Shown piece after piece: positions 39,219 through 46,535 of a DNA stretch of 51,355 nt. The notes beneath the pieces were generated by a model. It made no database searches. It saw only the letters and a list, made by a program, of their open reading frames with translations, and was not told the origin of the DNA. Origin of the DNA: a virus. The translations under genes were made by a program, and so were the position numbers. The stretch spans positions 1-51,355 of IMG/VR virus record IMGVR_UViG_3300043540_000524, one strand, 5' to 3'. Position 1 is the first letter of the stretch; every line of letters starts with the position of its first letter.

Positions 39219-41279
39219 ATGAGACCTACTAATCCAAAATATATGTGTGTGGATGTCGAGACTACAGGTCTTGATTGGACGCGGGACACTTTGCACGGTT
39301 TCGCGGTTGCTTACGAAGAAGAGGAGGCTTTCTACGTTCCTTCTTGGAATATCCCTTCGTTTGTGAAAGAGGACCTGGAAAACCCTTCAATTAAAAAGAT
39401 TGGTCACAATTTCCACGGGTTCGATGCCAAATTCATCTTTAAGAGCGGGATTAAGATACAGGGAACTTTTATTGAGAATATGGGGATATGGCAGCTAGTG
39501 GATGATACCACGCCGTTGGGCTTGAAGTGGCTATCAGAACAGCACATAGGGGCTAGCTCCTTAGATAAGAAAAGACTTTTGGATCAGGCCATAGAAAGAT
39601 CCGGAGCTAAGAATATTGCAGGGCTCTGTTTCAAAGACCTGCACGACCCTTCCCACCCATACCTAAAGGTAATTGGGGATTACTGCGAAGAGGACGCGAA
39701 TAATACCCTGTCTTTGTCTCTTCTTGGCATGCAAAAACTTAAAGAGCTAGACCAGCAACTACGAAGTAACTACAGGGTTTCTAAAACCCCGTTGGATTAC
39801 TTCAAGGAAGAGTTCACCCCATTGGAGTACGTTCTCTTTAAAATGGAGACTAAAGGGTTCCGCGTGAATATTAAAGTAATTGAAGAGCTTAAAAAAGAGG
39901 CGGAGAAGAAGAAAGAAGAAATTACCGAACGGCTTAACAGAGGCTTTAAAAAAGAGATAGAGATCATTGAAAAACAGATCTGGGAAGAGGCGGTTTCTAG
40001 AGTTGTGACCCCTAAGGCAAAAGCATCCCGTGTTCAAGGGCAAGGGAAGCTGGCTTTTAGCTGGGAAAATAATAACCACGCCGCTAAGGTATTTTTTGAA
40101 CAAGGCAACATACCAGAGGATCTGGTCACCAGGACTGAAAAAGGGTCCTATGCAACAGACAAAACCACCCTGCAAAAACTCCTGCAAGAGTTACCTAAGG
40201 AACACAAAGTAAGAAGGGCTCTCCCTCTCTATGCCGAATACAAACTTAACCAAAAGACCCTCACCACTTACACTGGGGATACTAAAAAAGGTATATATTC
40301 TAAAATAAGACAGGGAGAGGATGGAAACCATTATATTTATCCTACTTTCAGACAAACAACAAACACTGGAAGACTCGCTTGTAAATCACCTAATATGCAG
40401 AACATTCCCAGAGGAAGTAAGATTAAAGAACTCTTCATTCCCACTAATGACAACAATGTATTTGACCACTTCGATTATTCTCAAATTGAACTAAGACTTG
40501 CTGGACATCTCTCTAAAGATCCCGCTATTATTAGTTCCTATCTAAATAAAGAGGATTTGCATAAGCAGACCGCAGCAACCATTTTTGATCTTCCGCTACG
40601 GGATATAAACGACATACAGCGCCAGGGCGGAAAAACTACAAATTTCCTAACAATTTACAAAGGATCCGCTTTTAGACTTCAAGAAAGCTTGAGAGAAGGG
40701 GTAAAATTAGATTTTAGTCTGGACGAATGCAAGGAATTTATATCTCGGTTTTTTGATAAATATAGAGACTTGGATCAGTATTTGAAAAACGTCCTTTCTT
40801 TCGTTGTTAAGAACGGGTTCGTTATTTCAGAAGCAGGGAGAATGCGTCGGTTGCCTGATATCTTCTACGGAGAAGAAGGTAATTTAGACTTTAGATTAAG
40901 GCAGTTTAATGGTTCCCAAGAACAGAGACAAAAACTTATATCTATCTTGAGAGATCAGCAAATTTATAATCCCTCTGAGCAAGACATTTTCTGGCTAGCT
41001 TATAAAAAATATAACCACGCTAGTAAGCAAGCCTTCAATTTCCCAGATCAATCTTTAGCGGCTTCCTTAGCTAAGAGGGCCATGATTCAACTTGATAAAG
41101 AAGGGTTCGATATTAGAAATCAAGTACACGACGCTCTTGATATTGAACGGGCTTTGTGCGATAATGAGGCTACTTCTAAAGTTAGAAACATCATGGAAAA
41201 TGTATTTCCAGAGTGCTTAGTTCCCTTAACTACTGATTATAAGACACTTAGGAGTTTTTCTGAAGAAGATAAAGCGTAA
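39219..41279 (+). CDS. DNA polymerase, family A with 3'-5' exonuclease
   Basis: The product has 686 residues, like phage Pol I. Exonuclease motifs: DVETTG (12-17), GHNFHGFDAKF (62-72) and YCEEDANN (155-162). Polymerase motif A is FDYSQIELRLAG (418-429, D419). In motif B, R468, K472, F476 and Y480 keep the RxxxKxxxFxxxY spacing, but Y is followed by K (YKG) rather than G. Motif C is QVHDALDIE, so the usual HDE reads HDA, with D638 kept and the second acid replaced by A639. The 5'-3' exonuclease domain is absent. It replicates the phage genome with the SSB-like protein and helicase. Confidence 0.9.
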   Translation: MRPTNPKYMCVDVETTGLDWTRDTLHGFAVAYEEEEAFYVPSWNIPSFVKEDLENPSIKKIGHNFHGFDAKFIFKSGIKIQGTFIENMGIWQLVDDTTPLGLKWLSEQHIGASSLDKKRLLDQAIERSGAKNIAGLCFKDLHDPSHPYLKVIGDYCEEDANNTLSLSLLGMQKLKELDQQLRSNYRVSKTPLDYFKEEFTPLEYVLFKMETKGFRVNIKVIEELKKEAEKKKEEITERLNRGFKKEIEIIEKQIWEEAVSRVVTPKAKASRVQGQGKLAFSWENNNHAAKVFFEQGNIPEDLVTRTEKGSYATDKTTLQKLLQELPKEHKVRRALPLYAEYKLNQKTLTTYTGDTKKGIYSKIRQGEDGNHYIYPTFRQTTNTGRLACKSPNMQNIPRGSKIKELFIPTNDNNVFDHFDYSQIELRLAGHLSKDPAIISSYLNKEDLHKQTAATIFDLPLRDINDIQRQGGKTTNFLTIYKGSAFRLQESLREGVKLDFSLDECKEFISRFFDKYRDLDQYLKNVLSFVVKNGFVISEAGRMRRLPDIFYGEEGNLDFRLRQFNGSQEQRQKLISILRDQQIYNPSEQDIFWLAYKKYNHASKQAFNFPDQSLAASLAKRAMIQLDKEGFDIRNQVHDALDIERALCDNEATSKVRNIMENVFPECLVPLTTDYKTLRSFSEEDKA

Positions 41280-41607
41280 AAAGTCTAGGAAGGCTAGCAA
41301 GTATCCTTGGTTCTATAAGTTCCTGTTTGCGGCCGCTCGTAGGACGTTTAGATGGTCTCCAGAAAGAAGGGCTGTTAAGGCTAGGGCGAAAGATAGGTGC
41401 GAGAAATGCCACAAAAAGGTAGCAGATATTGTGGTAGATCATATTGAACCTGTCATTAGTCCTTCTGCAGGATTTATATCTTGGGATACTTACTATTTGC
41501 GCTTGTTTGTGAATCAGGATCAAATGCAGGGTTTGTGTAAAAAGTGTCATTCTGAAAAAACACGGGCAGAAAATGCAGAAAGAAGGCTGAATGCAAAAAA
41601 AGAATAA
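41260..41607 (+). CDS. HNH endonuclease with CTG start, overlapping the polymerase end
   Basis: This frame has no ATG or GTG near its start. The best start is CTG at 41260, five nt after TAGGAG inside the last polymerase codons; this gives 115 residues. The protein is clear: a basic N-terminus, then RCEKCHKK, DIVVDHIEPV and MQGLCKKCHSEKTRAE, the HNH fold with its zinc cysteines. It overlaps the polymerase by 20 nt and the next gene by 17 nt. It is a free-standing homing-type nuclease placed next to the polymerase, a common target. Confidence 0.75.
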   Translation: MKKIKRKKSRKASKYPWFYKFLFAAARRTFRWSPERRAVKARAKDRCEKCHKKVADIVVDHIEPVISPSAGFISWDTYYLRLFVNQDQMQGLCKKCHSEKTRAENAERRLNAKKE

Positions 41608-42325
41608 GATTTTACTCTATGACATTGAAACCTCACCACTTATAACGTACAACTGGGCTCTGTATGACGAAAGACCAATTGCAATGGAACAGGATTGGCA
41701 ACTTCTAACCTTTTCGTATAAGTTTTTGGGTGAAAAAGAGGTTTTTGGCCATACCCGACTAGAGTTTAAAGATAAGACAGATAAATCATTAACAAAAAAG
41801 CTGTGGAGAGTATTAAATTCTGCCGATGTTCTCGTTGGCCATAATTCAATATCCTTCGACTCTAAGAAGAGTAATGCTAAGTTCGCAGAGTACGATCTCC
41901 CACCAATCAAATGTATGCAGATTGATACAAAAAAAATTGCAAAGTCCCTTTGCAATTTCACATCCAATTCTTTAGATGCTCTAGGGAAGTTATTAGGTTG
42001 CGGAGAGAAGAAGAAGCACAGCGGGTTTGACATGTGGAAGAAATGTATGCGAGGGGATAAGAAAGCATTTGCAGAAATGCTCTCCTACAACAAAATGGAT
42101 GTTATACTTCTGGAAAAGATCTACATGAAGTTGCGCCGCTATGGAAGAGCCCTCCCCAATGCAAGTTTGCTAGAAACGGGTAAAATGGGTTGTGCTGCTT
42201 GTGGTAATTCAAAGATAGTTTCTAAGGGCGTTTGGGTAACAGAAAAAACCATACAGGAAAAGTACTCTTGCTCTAAGAAAAATTGCGGATATATTTTCGT
42301 AGGTAGACGGGGGTTAGTGGGATGA
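41591..42325 (+). CDS. DnaQ/RNase H-like 3'-5' exonuclease with C-terminal zinc ribbon
   Basis: The product has 244 residues. The nuclease motifs are YDIETSP (D11, E13), VGHNSISFDSKKSNAKF and YNKMDVILLEKIY. The last 50 residues carry CAACG and CSKKNCGY, a zinc ribbon. It resembles the YprB-type exonuclease group. The start lies inside the HNH gene. It may act in DNA or RNA trimming with the polymerase, whose own exonuclease is also intact. Confidence 0.75.
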   Translation: MQKKNKILLYDIETSPLITYNWALYDERPIAMEQDWQLLTFSYKFLGEKEVFGHTRLEFKDKTDKSLTKKLWRVLNSADVLVGHNSISFDSKKSNAKFAEYDLPPIKCMQIDTKKIAKSLCNFTSNSLDALGKLLGCGEKKKHSGFDMWKKCMRGDKKAFAEMLSYNKMDVILLEKIYMKLRRYGRALPNASLLETGKMGCAACGNSKIVSKGVWVTEKTIQEKYSCSKKNCGYIFVGRRGLVG

Positions 42326-42813
42326 AACTAGTTCCTCTCACACAAGGCAAGTTTGCCAAGGTGGATAACGAGGATTGGATTAGGGTTTCCCAATATAATT
42401 GGCATTTCAACGCCAAGTATGCTAAAAGAAAAGTGCTGAGGGAAGAAACGGGCGGTTTAGTAAAAAGACAAGGGATGCATCGGTTTATAATGGGTATTGA
42501 TGATCCCTCAGTACTAGTGGATCATATAAATAATGATACTTTGGATAATAGAAAACAAAATTTGAGATTGTGTGGACATACTCAAAACTGTTTCAATAGA
42601 AAACCACGTAGTAAAATAGGTTTAAAAGGGGTTAATTTGGATGGTAGTAGGTACAGGGCTCGCATACAAGGTACTTCTCTAGGAAACTTTAGGACTGCCA
42701 AAGAGGCTGCTATGGCTTATAATAAAGCGGCTTTGAAATTATATGGAAGATTTGCTTGGTTAAATTATATTGCGGAGGATCATTATGAAAAACCCAAGAA
42801 GAAAAAAACCTAA
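42322..42813 (+). CDS. HNH homing endonuclease with AP2 DNA-binding domain
   Basis: The product has 163 residues. The HNH part includes MHRFIMG, VDHINNDTLDNRKQNLR and TQNCFNR. The AP2-like part follows (GLKGVNLDGSRYRARI, then LGNFRTAKEAAMAYNKAAL and LYGRFAWLNY). This two-domain form is typical of free-standing phage homing endonucleases. It overlaps the exonuclease gene by 4 nt; no intron is evident around it. Confidence 0.85.
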   Translation: MKLVPLTQGKFAKVDNEDWIRVSQYNWHFNAKYAKRKVLREETGGLVKRQGMHRFIMGIDDPSVLVDHINNDTLDNRKQNLRLCGHTQNCFNRKPRSKIGLKGVNLDGSRYRARIQGTSLGNFRTAKEAAMAYNKAALKLYGRFAWLNYIAEDHYEKPKKKKT

Positions 42814-43039
42814 AATAGGAGATATTCTTCATATTATTTTAGTAGATCACGCCTCCACTGGTGGGGAGACCGAGCGCGGCGGTATTGAATTTGAAGTATT
42901 TGGAAGGTTGCTCTATGAAGATAAGCATTCCTATGAGCTGGCTTATTGGACTAAACCCCAGCCTCATCAGATAGAGCAGGATACTGAAATGATCGCGGTC
43001 GTTAAGAAGGCTATTATTTACTTAAAAATCCTATCTTAA
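42785..43039 (+). CDS. Hypothetical protein (84 residues)
   Basis: The ATG at 42785 follows GGAGG with 6 nt spacing, inside the end of the HNH-AP2 gene. A basic start (KNPRRKKPKIG) leads to a beta-rich body (DILHIILVDHAST, then GIEFEVFGRLLYEDKHSYELAYW). No family is recognised. Its last 9 nt overlap a convergent minus-strand gene. Confidence 0.55.
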   Translation: MKNPRRKKPKIGDILHIILVDHASTGGETERGGIEFEVFGRLLYEDKHSYELAYWTKPQPHQIEQDTEMIAVVKKAIIYLKILS

Positions 43040-43207
43040 AGGGGGTTTTCTAATCCCCTCAACAATCTTTAAATCATCCCGAGTGAGCTTACGAGGTTTG
43101 GTGTACTTAATATCACCAAAGCTAACAGGCTCATTTTTGTCATTTACTGTAAATAAAAAAACTAAATTTAAAAGGAAAAGTATTAGGAAGGGAAGAAAGA
43201 AGAGCAT
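43031..43207 (-). CDS. Small membrane protein on the opposite strand
   Basis: The ATG at 43207 follows AGGG with 7 nt spacing; the product has 58 residues. An N-terminal hydrophobic segment (LFFLPFLILFLLNLVFLF) is followed by a basic, polar tail (KYTKPRKLTRDDLKIVEGI). It is the only minus-strand gene inside this plus-strand block. It could be a small lysis or exclusion protein, but evidence is limited to membrane topology and the ribosome site. Confidence 0.4.
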   Translation of the reverse strand: MLFFLPFLILFLLNLVFLFTVNDKNEPVSFGDIKYTKPRKLTRDDLKIVEGIRKPPLR

Positions 43208-43366
43208 TTGAGAGCCCTGCAAGGGGAAGACAGGCTATTTCGTCAGCGACGTCCCGCCTTCCCCCCTAATTTTGTATATACCTATAATAGGGAGTTTCTA
43301 GTATTTTGTCAAGTAAAATAAATAGTTATGTTTTACACAATAATTACAAACAGTTATTAATTATAG
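43208..43366. terminator. Gap with a G-rich/C-rich hairpin before clpP
   Basis: GGGGAAG near 43226 pairs with CTTCCCC near 43258, with a long loop, followed by TAATTTTG. It may end plus-strand transcription from the polymerase operon. The rest of the gap is AT-rich and leads into the clpP promoter. Confidence 0.35.
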
Positions 43367-43394
43367 TTGACATACTACAATAAATTAGTAATAC
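43367..43394 (+). promoter_or_regulatory. Strong sigma-70 promoter of clpP
   Basis: TTGACA (43367-43372), a 16-nt spacer and TAATAC (43389-43394). The ATG is at 43402, only 7 nt after the -10 box, and there is no ribosome site, so the message is probably leaderless. The promoter at 33627-33599 has the same arrangement. Confidence 0.7.
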
Positions 43395-43401
43395 TCTAAA
43401 A

Positions 43402-43929
43402 ATGAGTGTATTAACATTTGAACGAACAGTCACATTTTGTGGGCCTATAAATGACGAAACCACAGGGCTTCTAATCCACGCCCTGTCTTCACTAAACGCA
43501 TATGAAGATGAAAAACCCCTGCTCATCCTCAACTCACCAGGAGGCAACTTAGACGATGGTATTGCCTTATATGACTACATAAGAACCCTGCCCTACAAAC
43601 TCACCTGCCATATCTTTGGGCAAGCAAGCTCGGCCGCATCTGTTATGCTTCAAGCCTGCGATAAAAGACTCATTGCAGAAAACGGGGCGGTAATGATCCA
43701 TAGGGGTGAGCTAAGCATTCCTCCTACACATCCCGACGACGCAGAACGAATGTTGCAAGCTCAAAATAGACTACAAGAAATAATGTTGCAAATATACTTA
43801 AAACACTGTAAACTTTCTGAAAAGGACTTAAAAAAAGCTCTTTTATTTTCCTCCTACTTTCTCGGAGAAGAGGCGGTTAAAGCAGGGCTAGTTGATGGGG
43901 TACTGGCAAATGGAACAATTAAAGTTTAA
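43402..43929 (+). CDS. clpP: ClpP-like serine protease
   Basis: The product has 175 residues with the ClpP fold: a beta start FCGPINDETTGLLI, NSPGGNLDDGIALYDYI, the nucleophile in GQASSAASVML (S77), the base in MIHRGE (H100) and the end FLGEEAVKAGLVDGVL. At the place of the usual catalytic Asp before FLxxEEA the sequence reads SSY, so the acid may be missing or placed elsewhere. Many phages use such a protease for capsid maturation, but this gene lies far from the head genes and has its own promoter, so an early role is possible. Confidence 0.85.
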   Translation: MSVLTFERTVTFCGPINDETTGLLIHALSSLNAYEDEKPLLILNSPGGNLDDGIALYDYIRTLPYKLTCHIFGQASSAASVMLQACDKRLIAENGAVMIHRGELSIPPTHPDDAERMLQAQNRLQEIMLQIYLKHCKLSEKDLKKALLFSSYFLGEEAVKAGLVDGVLANGTIKV

Positions 43930-44350
43930 AAGAATTACAATTGGTGCTTCCCTTCCTAATAAACAAAAGACAGGAGATGCGGGGTTCGACTTAACAGTTA
44001 CGTCCCGTACCATAAGTATGCACTTTGTGGAATATTGGTTTGGGGTGGCTGTTGAAATACCTGAAGGTTACGTTGGCCTTCTCATACCAAGAAGCTCCAT
44101 AACTGATACCAATCTTTTTATGGGAAACTCTATTGGTGTTATTGATAGTAATTTTAGGGGTGAGCTACGGGCTCGGTTTAAGCGGGATGGGGGAGGGGGA
44201 AAAATGCCGTCCGTTGGCGATCGTATAGCCCAATTGGTAGTGGTACCTCTCCTCACTTTTGAGCCGGTATGGGAAAAAACCCTTTCTAAAACGGAAAGAG
44301 ATTCATTGGCCTTTGGTAGTAGTGGAGGAATTAATGATGAAGAAAAATAA
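43910..44350 (+). CDS. dut: dUTP diphosphatase
   Basis: I choose the ATG at 43910 (MEQLKFKRI), the usual start of this family; it overlaps the end of clpP. The product has 146 residues. All five motifs are present: DAGFDLTV, PRSSI, GVIDSNFRGEL, RIAQLVV and the C-terminal P-loop-like RDSLAFGSSG. It lowers dUTP so that the polymerase does not insert uracil, and provides dUMP. It is functionally linked to the MazG-like enzyme at 34539. Confidence 0.9.
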   Translation: MEQLKFKRITIGASLPNKQKTGDAGFDLTVTSRTISMHFVEYWFGVAVEIPEGYVGLLIPRSSITDTNLFMGNSIGVIDSNFRGELRARFKRDGGGGKMPSVGDRIAQLVVVPLLTFEPVWEKTLSKTERDSLAFGSSGGINDEEK

Positions 44351-44690
44351 GTTCCCGATAATTTTTAAAGGAGTAGAGGTTTTGTCTTGTGGAGGAACTT
44401 CTTTTGTGAGACCAACAGGGTTTCCCAAAGAAGTGGTCTGTTTTCTATCCAAAAAAGAAATAAAACAAAAAGAGCGAATAGTTATATCTAAAACAACATC
44501 CGTCTCAGGTATTTTTCTAGAAGAAAAAAGATCCTACCCCATAATTCATGCAAACATCTCAATGGGGGATTTGCGCCGCCTATTAAAACAAGCAGAAAAA
44601 AAAGACAAAAAGTTTAAACATGGATTCTTTCTTAACCCAAGCCCTGACCTCAGCCTATTTATCTTCCCCCAACAAAGGAACAAAAAATGA
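44337..44690 (+). CDS. Hypothetical protein (about 117 residues)
   Basis: Two adjacent ATGs (44334 and 44337) follow GGAGG. The body is beta-rich and basic (FPIIFKGVEVLSCGGTSFV, then RIVISKTTSVSGIF) with a helical segment (SMGDLRRLLKQAEKK). No family is recognised. It overlaps dUTPase by 14-17 nt and the next gene by 4 nt. Confidence 0.5.
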   Translation: MKKNKFPIIFKGVEVLSCGGTSFVRPTGFPKEVVCFLSKKEIKQKERIVISKTTSVSGIFLEEKRSYPIIHANISMGDLRRLLKQAEKKDKKFKHGFFLNPSPDLSLFIFPQQRNKK

Positions 44691-44881
44691 AATTTATAGT
44701 CTTTTATACCGAGGGATGTTCTCCTAGGGTAAAGAGCTTTACCTCTCTTGAAAAAGCAAAACTATTTTCATCCAAGTTTTTAGAAAAACATAAAGAAAAT
44801 ACTCTTGATAACTGGATAGATGTTATCATTGAAGGTAGAATAGTCTCCACCTATGAGGGATGGTATGGCCCAAAGAAATAA
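44687..44881 (+). CDS. Small hypothetical protein (64 residues)
   Basis: A beta-alpha-beta pattern (MKFIVFYTEGCSPRVKSF, then SLEKAKLFSSKFLEK and WIDVIIEGRIVSTYEGW). The final TYEGW fits small phage proteins of unknown role. It overlaps both neighbours, which supports translation. Confidence 0.5.
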   Translation: MKFIVFYTEGCSPRVKSFTSLEKAKLFSSKFLEKHKENTLDNWIDVIIEGRIVSTYEGWYGPKK

Positions 44882-45401
44882 ACTACCTATTGATCAGATA
44901 CAAAAAAATGAAAGAAAACGAGCAGCAGAAACAATTGTTAGGTTTTTGCTCAAGTACCGATCCACTCGCTCATATCCAGGATATAAAGATCTGGCCTCTC
45001 TTGCAAATAGAATTAAAAAAGTAGGTATCGGCGGGAGTTGGGGAAATGGTTTTCCATATTTTGAAGACGTAGATATGGCCGCTTACGAAATAGGAAACTT
45101 TTGCAGAAAATGGGGGCGGATATCAGTTTCCTCTACCAAGGAAAAATACGGCTCTGCCCGTGTGTACTGTAGTTTTGGGTGTCAAGACCTACACTCTTTA
45201 GTCTACCCAGGACATATTCACGTACGAGGATGGTATGCACTCACAACGTTTCCGTTTTTCCGTCCACTACAGTTTATTATTGTTCCTTGGCAACTGTTCA
45301 TTTATAGATGGGGCTATAAGCGAGCGTTAAGTAAATACCCATACATAAGAAACGAAATCCTTTGTTGTGCAGATTACCCTGAATATTTGAAAGGGTTGTA
45401 G
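44865..45401 (+). CDS. Hypothetical protein with KEKYG motif (178 residues)
   Basis: The ATG at 44865 follows AGGGA. The N-terminal helical region is followed by FCRKWGRISVSSTKEKYGSA and RVYCSFG, a WGR...TKEKYGxxRVY pattern seen in other phage proteins. A hydrophobic segment (FFRPLQFIIVPWQLFIYRW) near residues 125-145 may contact the membrane. The C-terminus has NEILCCADYPEY. No function can be assigned. Confidence 0.5.
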   Translation: MAQRNKLPIDQIQKNERKRAAETIVRFLLKYRSTRSYPGYKDLASLANRIKKVGIGGSWGNGFPYFEDVDMAAYEIGNFCRKWGRISVSSTKEKYGSARVYCSFGCQDLHSLVYPGHIHVRGWYALTTFPFFRPLQFIIVPWQLFIYRWGYKRALSKYPYIRNEILCCADYPEYLKGL

Positions 45402-45402
45402 A

Positions 45403-45633
45403 ATGAAGAAGATAGTCTGCCAATACCCGCACGAGAAAAAAGGATGTTCCTTTTGTGGGGGATTTAGAGTAATCTTAGAGCGTGTGAAGTGCGGTAAGAA
45501 GGGCTGCAAGCGTTCAGGGTGGGTACGCCCCGGCCCTTACAGTGTTTATGAAGGGAAAAGTATATTTACTGTGGATGGACTACAGCTTATTTATCATACA
45601 AAAAGAATTAACTGTATTTATTGTGAGAAATAA
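45403..45633 (+). CDS. Zinc-ribbon protein (76 residues)
   Basis: Cysteines are arranged as GCSFCGGF, then VKCGKKGCKRSG and finally INCIYCEK, enough for two zinc sites. The middle contains WVRPGPYSVYEGK. The pattern is of small phage zinc proteins of unknown role. It is followed without a gap by a DKDW-family gene. Confidence 0.55.
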   Translation: MKKIVCQYPHEKKGCSFCGGFRVILERVKCGKKGCKRSGWVRPGPYSVYEGKSIFTVDGLQLIYHTKRINCIYCEK

Positions 45634-45717
45634 ATGAACTTAAAAGATAAAGATTGGAACCGAGTACTAGATCTAGTGAAGTATGTAGTGTATAACTCAC
45701 AAGGGCCTCGAATATAG
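45634..45717 (+). CDS. DKDW-family protein with early in-frame TAG
   Basis: It starts MNLKDKDWNRVLDLVKYVV and stops at TAG (45715). The same frame stays open for 21 more codons to TAA at 45781 and includes IELQDQVWKGM, the family's QVW type repeat. The gene is therefore probably a longer copy interrupted by a nonsense mutation, unless the TAG is read through. Other genes here clearly use TAG as stop (for example 24826-25104), so a recoded TAG is unlikely. Confidence 0.45.
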   Translation: MNLKDKDWNRVLDLVKYVVYNSQGPRI

Positions 45718-45749
45718 TTCCCAGAGCCTATAGAGTTACAGGACCAGGT

Positions 45750-45881
45750 ATGGAAAGGGATGAGGATTGGTCTTTCAACGTAAATGATAAGATGTACTTT
45801 TTTAAAGGCTATACTAGCTTTACCTGGGTTAAAATTTTAAGGAAGGTTGTAGATAATGAAACGAAAAGAAGCAATAGTTGA
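45750..45881 (+). CDS. Small protein with YFFKG core, relative of 20261-20398
   Basis: The product has 43 residues; it begins MERDEDWSFNVNDKMYFFKG and ends with a helix (VKILRKVVDNE). The pattern (acidic, aromatic FKG hairpin, helix with V/I-D-x-E) matches the 20261 product. Again it lies next to a DKDW gene. The start lies after AGGACCAGG. It overlaps the next gene start. Confidence 0.4.
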   Translation: MERDEDWSFNVNDKMYFFKGYTSFTWVKILRKVVDNETKRSNS

Positions 45882-46020
45882 AACTCTTTTAGCTCTATTA
45901 CTAATGTTTGTTTTAATTCTAGCGTTGAGTGGGCTGCAGGGATGTGGGCAACAGACTTCTTTCATGGAAGTTTGCACTGTTAAGTACAACCAGAATCCTC
46001 CAGTGTGTACTTATCCATGA
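45856..46020 (+). CDS. Small lipoprotein candidate (o-spanin-like)
   Basis: The product has 54 residues. A basic start (KRKEA), a hydrophobic stretch (LLALLLMFVLILALSG) and LQGC form a signal with a possible lipobox; Cys would be lipidated. The mature part has two more cysteines. Its position beside the lysis genes fits an outer-membrane spanin. After the TGA at 46018 the frame continues (VVVEQALEEIEKLMS...) to a TAA at 46108, so a longer product would need readthrough. Confidence 0.45.
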   Translation: MKRKEAIVETLLALLLMFVLILALSGLQGCGQQTSFMEVCTVKYNQNPPVCTYP

Positions 46021-46099
46021 CTAGTAGTAGTAGAGCAAGCTCTTGAAGAGATCGAAAAATTAATGTCTAAAGAGGATTGGGATGAATTATATGAGAAAA

Positions 46100-46531
46100 C
46101 TAAGGTTTAAAAAACCTATTGACAATTACGCTGTGGGTATCCACGTGGATCCAATTCCCCGTACCATTATCTTCCATCCTAATACCAAACTCTGCTAGTT
46201 TTGGAAGTAGGAGGGCTTTTGCCTCTGCGCAAGGGACAGAGCTGACTGTGAAATCGGCCGCCATTCCCATGGTGTGAACGTCTGTAGAGAAGCCCCCGAC
46301 CATAGGGCTGTACTTAGGAGGGCGGTACCCAGAATTGATGTTAATAGTCCTGTCTTGAAAGAAATCTCTAATAAGTTCCAATTTAAGGCACAAACTGGCT
46401 AGATTTGTTTTTATGGTGTCATTAAGACCATCCGCCTCGGTTGCCATACGGCCCCATAAATTGCAATAGAGCATCTCTTTAACAGTAAAATTAGGGCTCA
46501 CGCGAGCGTTTGGATCTGTCCAATCAATCAT
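46100..46531 (-). CDS. Endolysin, peptidase M15 family
   Basis: The product has 143 residues. The M15 signature is present: NSGYRPPKYS, DVHTMGMAADF (zinc His and Asp) and NWIHVDTH (third ligand). The usual SxH reads DxH. These enzymes cut the peptide part of peptidoglycan (D-Ala or L-Ala-D-Glu bonds). It has no signal peptide, so it needs the holin at 47117-47515. It is the last gene of the minus-strand lysis cassette and converges with the plus block. Confidence 0.85.
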   Translation of the reverse strand: MIDWTDPNARVSPNFTVKEMLYCNLWGRMATEADGLNDTIKTNLASLCLKLELIRDFFQDRTININSGYRPPKYSPMVGGFSTDVHTMGMAADFTVSSVPCAEAKALLLPKLAEFGIRMEDNGTGNWIHVDTHSVIVNRFFKP

Positions 46532-46535
46532 AATA

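Noticed and set aside
34539-41279. 2-aminoadenine (Z) genome system, suggested by MazZ-like enzyme plus Pol I-type polymerase
   Set aside because: No PurZ (adenylosuccinate synthetase-like) or DatZ gene is present, so the pair is better explained by ordinary nucleotide clean-up and replication.
45634-45783. Recoded TAG stop (alternative genetic code)
   Set aside because: TAG ends other well-formed genes here (24826-25104, 28720-28908), and all large genes are intact in the standard code.
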